Below, in pieces: positions 60,843 through 64,000 of a stretch of 64,000 bases of DNA. This stretch comes from Polaribacter sp. MED152 (lineage in GTDB: Bacteria > Bacteroidota > Bacteroidia > Flavobacteriales > Flavobacteriaceae): the NCBI RefSeq assembly GCF_000152945.2, contig NC_020830.1:2862501-2926500 (forward strand). Reading direction: 5' to 3'. The notes below the pieces were generated by a model. The model did no database searches. It saw only the letters and a list, made by a program, of their open reading frames with translations, and was not told the origin of the DNA. Made by a program: the position numbers and the translations under genes. The stretch's first letter is position 1, and every line of letters begins with the position of its first letter.

Positions 60843-62720
60843 CTATTTTTTCTGTTGTCTTGCTTGCTGCTCTTGTGCTTGTTTCATTGCAGCATCAATT
60901 CTTTGTCTGAATTTGCTTTTTGCTTTTTCAGGACGTTTTTTATTCTCTTCTATTTGAGCATGAATCTTTTCTTCATCAATTACATAGTTCTTAATTACTA
61001 ACATAATAGAGATAGTTAATAAGTTAGAAATAAAGTAATACAAACTTAATCCACTTGCATATCTATTAAAGAAAATTAACATCATAATAGGTGAGAAGTA
61101 AATCATGTATTTCATCATTTTACTCATATCTGGCATTCCTTCTTGAGTAGGTGCTTGCATATTAGCTTGCTGACTTTGGTTCATTCTCATGTAAAAGAAA
61201 ATAGCAATAGAAGCTAAAATTGGAAATAAACTTACATGGTCTCCATAAAACGGAATTTCGAAAGGAAGATTAAATATTACATCATAAGATGATAAATCTG
61301 GCGCCCATAAAAAGCTTTCTTGACGTAAAGCAATGTTTGTTGGAAAAAACTTAAATAATGCAAAGAATATCGGCATTTGTAATAATGCAGGTATACAACC
61401 AGACATCATATTTACTCCTGCTTTTCTTTGAATCGCCATTGTTTCTTGCTGACGTTTCATAGCATTTTCTTTACCAGGATATTTTTTATTTAGCTCTTGT
61501 AATTCAGGTCTTATCACCTTCATTTTTGCACTAGATAAATAAGATTTATAAACTAATGGAGACATTAAAATACGAACAACAATAGTCATCAGAATAATAA
61601 TTAAACCGTAATTAGTTAAGAAACCTTCTAAAAGATTAAATACAGGATAAAATACGTTTCTGTTTAAGAATCCAAAAATACCCCAACCTAAATCTGCAGT
61701 TTCGTCTAAATCTGTGCCTTCAAAAGTTTTTAATAAATTATAATCACTTGGGCCATAGAACCATTTCATGTTATAATTTAATTCCCCACCTGTTAAAGCT
61801 AAAGGAGTTTTTAATTCATATCTTTTTGTAAAAACGGTATCTAATTTTTCGTCTTCAACTAAATCTGAAGAGGTTACAGTTGCATTGTTAAAAGGTGTGT
61901 CTGTTAACAAGTTAGACATGAAAAAGTGCTGTTTATAAGCAACCCAATCTATATCATTGGCAATTTCTGTATTACCTGCATTTAAATACTCAACTTCATC
62001 TTCACTTTTATAATAGTAGTAAGAATACATGGTATTCTCTGTCTTTAAACTTCTTTCGTGTCTAAAACCATCTAAAGTCCAATCTAAGTTGATAGGATTA
62101 GATGAATTAAATACGCCATCTAAACCTTGTGATCTTATAGAAAAATCAACAAAATAATCATCTGGTTTTACTTCGTATCTGTATTCTAAATATTGACTAT
62201 CAGAAACCTTTAATTTCATAGATAGCACTGTGTTTTCTCCACTATTTGTTAAAGAAGGTTCAAAGAATAAATCTTTAGTATTTAAAATTCTATTGTCTGT
62301 AGTTCCAAAATTGATATTGAAAGAGGCATTATTATCCTTAATCATATATAATGGAAGTGAATCATAAGTTTGGTAATTTTTTACCAAAGCTTTTACAATT
62401 TGTCCACCTTTGTTATCAATAGTTAATTTTACCAAACTATTTTCAATTACAGTAGTGCCTTCTTTACCATTTAATGCACTTTGTGCAAAAGCACCTAATT
62501 TATTTTGTAAAGCAATTTGTTTTAAAGAATCATTTTCAAAAACTGGTGCTGCAATGTTTTTGGTGTTTTCCTTGTCATTATTTGAAGTAGTTTCTACAAT
62601 TTCTTGTGGTTGTTGCTCTTCCAATTCTTCTGGCTTGTTGGTATTAAAGTACCACAACAAAATTCCTGCAAGAAGAATCATTCCTATAAAAGAATTGTAA
62701 TCGAATTTTTTTTGTTCCAT
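60843..62720 (-). CDS. yidC: Membrane protein insertase YidC
   Basis: A 625-residue Gram-negative-type YidC. N-terminal membrane helix (about 7-24, FIGMILLAGILLWYF), a large periplasmic domain (about 60-350), then the five-helix insertase core (from about 365, YPVFNLLEGFLTNYGLIIILM; then MSGCIPALLQMPIFFALFKF). The C-terminal tail is basic and Gln-rich (MKQAQEQQARQQKK). It inserts inner-membrane proteins with or without SecYEG. It follows pyrG by 165 nt. Confidence 0.95.
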   Translation of the reverse strand: MEQKKFDYNSFIGMILLAGILLWYFNTNKPEELEEQQPQEIVETTSNNDKENTKNIAAPVFENDSLKQIALQNKLGAFAQSALNGKEGTTVIENSLVKLTIDNKGGQIVKALVKNYQTYDSLPLYMIKDNNASFNINFGTTDNRILNTKDLFFEPSLTNSGENTVLSMKLKVSDSQYLEYRYEVKPDDYFVDFSIRSQGLDGVFNSSNPINLDWTLDGFRHERSLKTENTMYSYYYYKSEDEVEYLNAGNTEIANDIDWVAYKQHFFMSNLLTDTPFNNATVTSSDLVEDEKLDTVFTKRYELKTPLALTGGELNYNMKWFYGPSDYNLLKTFEGTDLDETADLGWGIFGFLNRNVFYPVFNLLEGFLTNYGLIIILMTIVVRILMSPLVYKSYLSSAKMKVIRPELQELNKKYPGKENAMKRQQETMAIQRKAGVNMMSGCIPALLQMPIFFALFKFFPTNIALRQESFLWAPDLSSYDVIFNLPFEIPFYGDHVSLFPILASIAIFFYMRMNQSQQANMQAPTQEGMPDMSKMMKYMIYFSPIMMLIFFNRYASGLSLYYFISNLLTISIMLVIKNYVIDEEKIHAQIEENKKRPEKAKSKFRQRIDAAMKQAQEQQARQQKK

Positions 62721-62779
62721 GTGTAAATTAAAATGTCAGTTTGTCACTTTAGCAAGATATATTCTTGTATTAAACGCGA

Positions 62780-62787
62780 CAAATGTA
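62780..62787 (-). promoter_or_regulatory. Candidate -7 element of yidC
   Basis: On the minus strand this reads TACATTTG, a perfect TAnnTTTG match about 60 nt before the yidC start codon. It lies in the 165-nt gap between pyrG and yidC. No -33 TTG is seen at the right distance. Confidence 0.45.
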
Positions 62788-62885
62788 GTTAAAAAGCAGA
62801 TTTTTGATTGATTTTCTACTCTTAAATAATATACTTTTTAATAGTTCAATTAGTGTTCCACTTTAAAAAGAAGTTTATCAAAACC

Positions 62886-64000
62886 CTATTTTTTAGATTG
62901 TTTTAAAGCAGCTTTAATGAAATCTACAAATAAAGGATGAGGTTTCAATACTGTACTTTTGTATTCAGGGTGATATTGAACACCTACAAACCAAGGATGA
63001 TTTTCTAATTCAACAACTTCTACCAAACCTGTTTTAGGGTTAATACCAGTAGCCTTTAAACCAGCACTTTCCATTTGTTCTAAATAGGTGTTGTTAAACT
63101 CATATCTATGTCTGTGTCTTTCGCTAATCAATTCAGATTGATAAGCATCGTAAACCTTAGATCCTTTCTTAATTTCACAATCCCAAGCTCCCAAACGCAT
63201 TGTGCCACCTTTGTTGGTTACATTTTTTTGGCTATCCATTAAGTTAATAACAGGATGTTTAGCACTTTTATTCATTTCAGATGAACTAGCACCTTCTAAA
63301 TTAAGTACGTTTCTTGCAAATTCAATGACAGACATTTGCATACCTAAGCAAATACCAAAAAACGGAATATTGTTTTCTCTAGCGTATTTAACCGCCTTTA
63401 TTTTACCTTCAATTCCTCTATCTCCAAAACCAGGAGCAACTAAAATTCCGTTTAAACCTGCTAATTTTTTTTCAACAGATTTAGGAGATAAACTTTCTGA
63501 ATGAATCCATCTTACTTTAACCTTAGTTTCGTTAGATGAGCCAGCATGTATAAATGCTTCTGTAATCGATTTATAAGAATCTTGTAATTCTATATATTTC
63601 CCTATTAAACCTATTTCTACCTCAGACTTTGGGTTTTTATGTTTCTGTAAAAAGCTATTCCAAGTTTTTAAAGCAGGTTTCTTTTTAGATTCTAATTGTA
63701 GTTTATTTAAAACCACTTCATCTAATCCTTCATTCAGCATTAAATTAGGAACATCATAAATTGTTTCTGCATCAATAGACTGTATAACGTCTTCTTTTTT
63801 AACATTACAGAATAAAGCCAGTTTACGTTTAATGTCATCAGAAATTTCATGTTCTGTTCTACATACTAAAATATCTGGGCTAACTCCACTTTGCATTAAC
63901 ATTTTAACAGAATGCTGTGTAGGTTTTGTTTTTAATTCACCTGCAGCAGCTAAATAAGGCACTAAGGTTAAGTGAATTACAATTGCGTTTTCTTCGCCTT
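62886..64000 (-). CDS. pyrG: CTP synthase (partial, N-terminal part beyond window)
   Basis: The 3' part of CTP synthase, open to the window edge. Reading on from the Val-Pro-Tyr codons at 63962 gives in-frame GEENAIVIHLTLVPYLAAAG, the end of the synthetase domain, so no start codon lies in the window. The visible part has the glutamine amidotransferase: VAPGFGDRG, catalytic Cys in FGICLGMQ, and the terminal HPEYKST with His and Glu. It turns UTP and glutamine into CTP in the cytoplasm. About 370 of the usual 540 residues are visible. Confidence 0.95.
   Translation of the reverse strand, partial: GEENAIVIHLTLVPYLAAAGELKTKPTQHSVKMLMQSGVSPDILVCRTEHEISDDIKRKLALFCNVKKEDVIQSIDAETIYDVPNLMLNEGLDEVVLNKLQLESKKKPALKTWNSFLQKHKNPKSEVEIGLIGKYIELQDSYKSITEAFIHAGSSNETKVKVRWIHSESLSPKSVEKKLAGLNGILVAPGFGDRGIEGKIKAVKYARENNIPFFGICLGMQMSVIEFARNVLNLEGASSSEMNKSAKHPVINLMDSQKNVTNKGGTMRLGAWDCEIKKGSKVYDAYQSELISERHRHRYEFNNTYLEQMESAGLKATGINPKTGLVEVVELENHPWFVGVQYHPEYKSTVLKPHPLFVDFIKAALKQSKK

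Noticed and set aside
62886-63962. CTP synthase starting at the codon at 63962
   Set aside because: The codons upstream stay open and read as conserved CTP synthase sequence to the window edge, so the gene is cut by the window rather than starting here.
1-64000. CRISPR arrays, tRNA, rRNA, insertion sequences or prophage
   Set aside because: I saw no regularly spaced direct repeats, tRNA-like cloverleaf with a T-loop, rRNA-like conserved stretches, transposase or phage genes on either strand. Short RNA genes could still be missed by eye.

Overview
The window reads as a chromosomal segment of a marine-type Flavobacteriaceae (Bacteroidota). The sequence is strongly AT-rich. It encodes gldF and gldG, type IX secretion (T9SS) sorting domains of both type A and type B, a GLPGLI-family protein, several lipoproteins with Bacteroidota-style lipoboxes, and the flavobacterial promoter element TAnnTTTG upstream of several genes. 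Polaribacter or a close relative is my best guess, from gene content only. There is no rRNA, tRNA, CRISPR array, insertion sequence or prophage, and coding density is high.

Layout. 1-6.6 kb (minus strand): housekeeping and stress genes (SDR oxidoreductase, GNAT, zinc metallopeptidase, lipoprotein, DEAD-box RNA helicase, cupin, htpG). 6.7-9.1 kb (plus): fabH, a GLPGLI protein and a CoA-binding-fold protein. 9.3-13.1 kb (minus): a compact six-gene run pyrR-pyrB-110 aa protein-bare T9SS sorting domain-rnz-PAS/LuxR regulator. 13.3-16.4 kb: TPR protein, DUF2911 protein, NAD-binding epimerase-like protein. 16.4-20.5 kb (minus): SAM hydrolase-like gene, monooxygenase-like gene, GNAT, gldF, gldG. 20.6-26.1 kb (plus): phoH-like gene, a large T9SS type B surface protein, purC and two small overlapping genes. 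26.1-28.7 kb (minus): a possible small RNA, a fasciclin lipoprotein, TerC and TauE/SafE membrane proteins. 28.9-33.8 kb (plus): acs, an MsbA-like ABC exporter and a lipoprotein. 33.8-36.7 kb (minus): NUDIX hydrolase, class V aminotransferase, M42 peptidase. 36.8-41.9 kb (plus): lipoprotein, ABC ATPase, and a giant ABC permease/M1-peptidase fusion. 42-50 kb: DoxX protein, DUF6913-like protein, dapA, then the block bamD-rpoZ-coaBC-porD-recN, then fabI. 50.2-60.6 kb (plus): accessory region with a glycosyltransferase, a 1349-residue secreted FG-GAP/vanadium-haloperoxidase fusion, a GH92 alpha-mannosidase, an N4-GlcNAc-asparaginase and a sugar MFS permease. 60.5-64 kb (minus): small membrane protein, yidC and pyrG (cut by the window end).

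How the genes may work together. The GH92, glycosylasparaginase and MFS genes lie 3 and 9 nt apart and look like a short N-glycan or glycoprotein scavenging operon: mannose trimming, cleavage of the GlcNAc-Asn bond, then sugar uptake. The haloperoxidase fusion just upstream carries all the vanadate-pocket motifs I looked for and a C-terminal T9SS signal, so it is probably cell-surface or secreted. It is the most unusual single protein here. The most interesting non-coding signals are a probable minus-strand small RNA at about 26.14-26.26 kb, a hairpin just before the pyrR start codon, an 11-bp inverted repeat before the GH92 gene, and two degenerate copies of what looks like the dispersed flavobacterial intergenic repeat.
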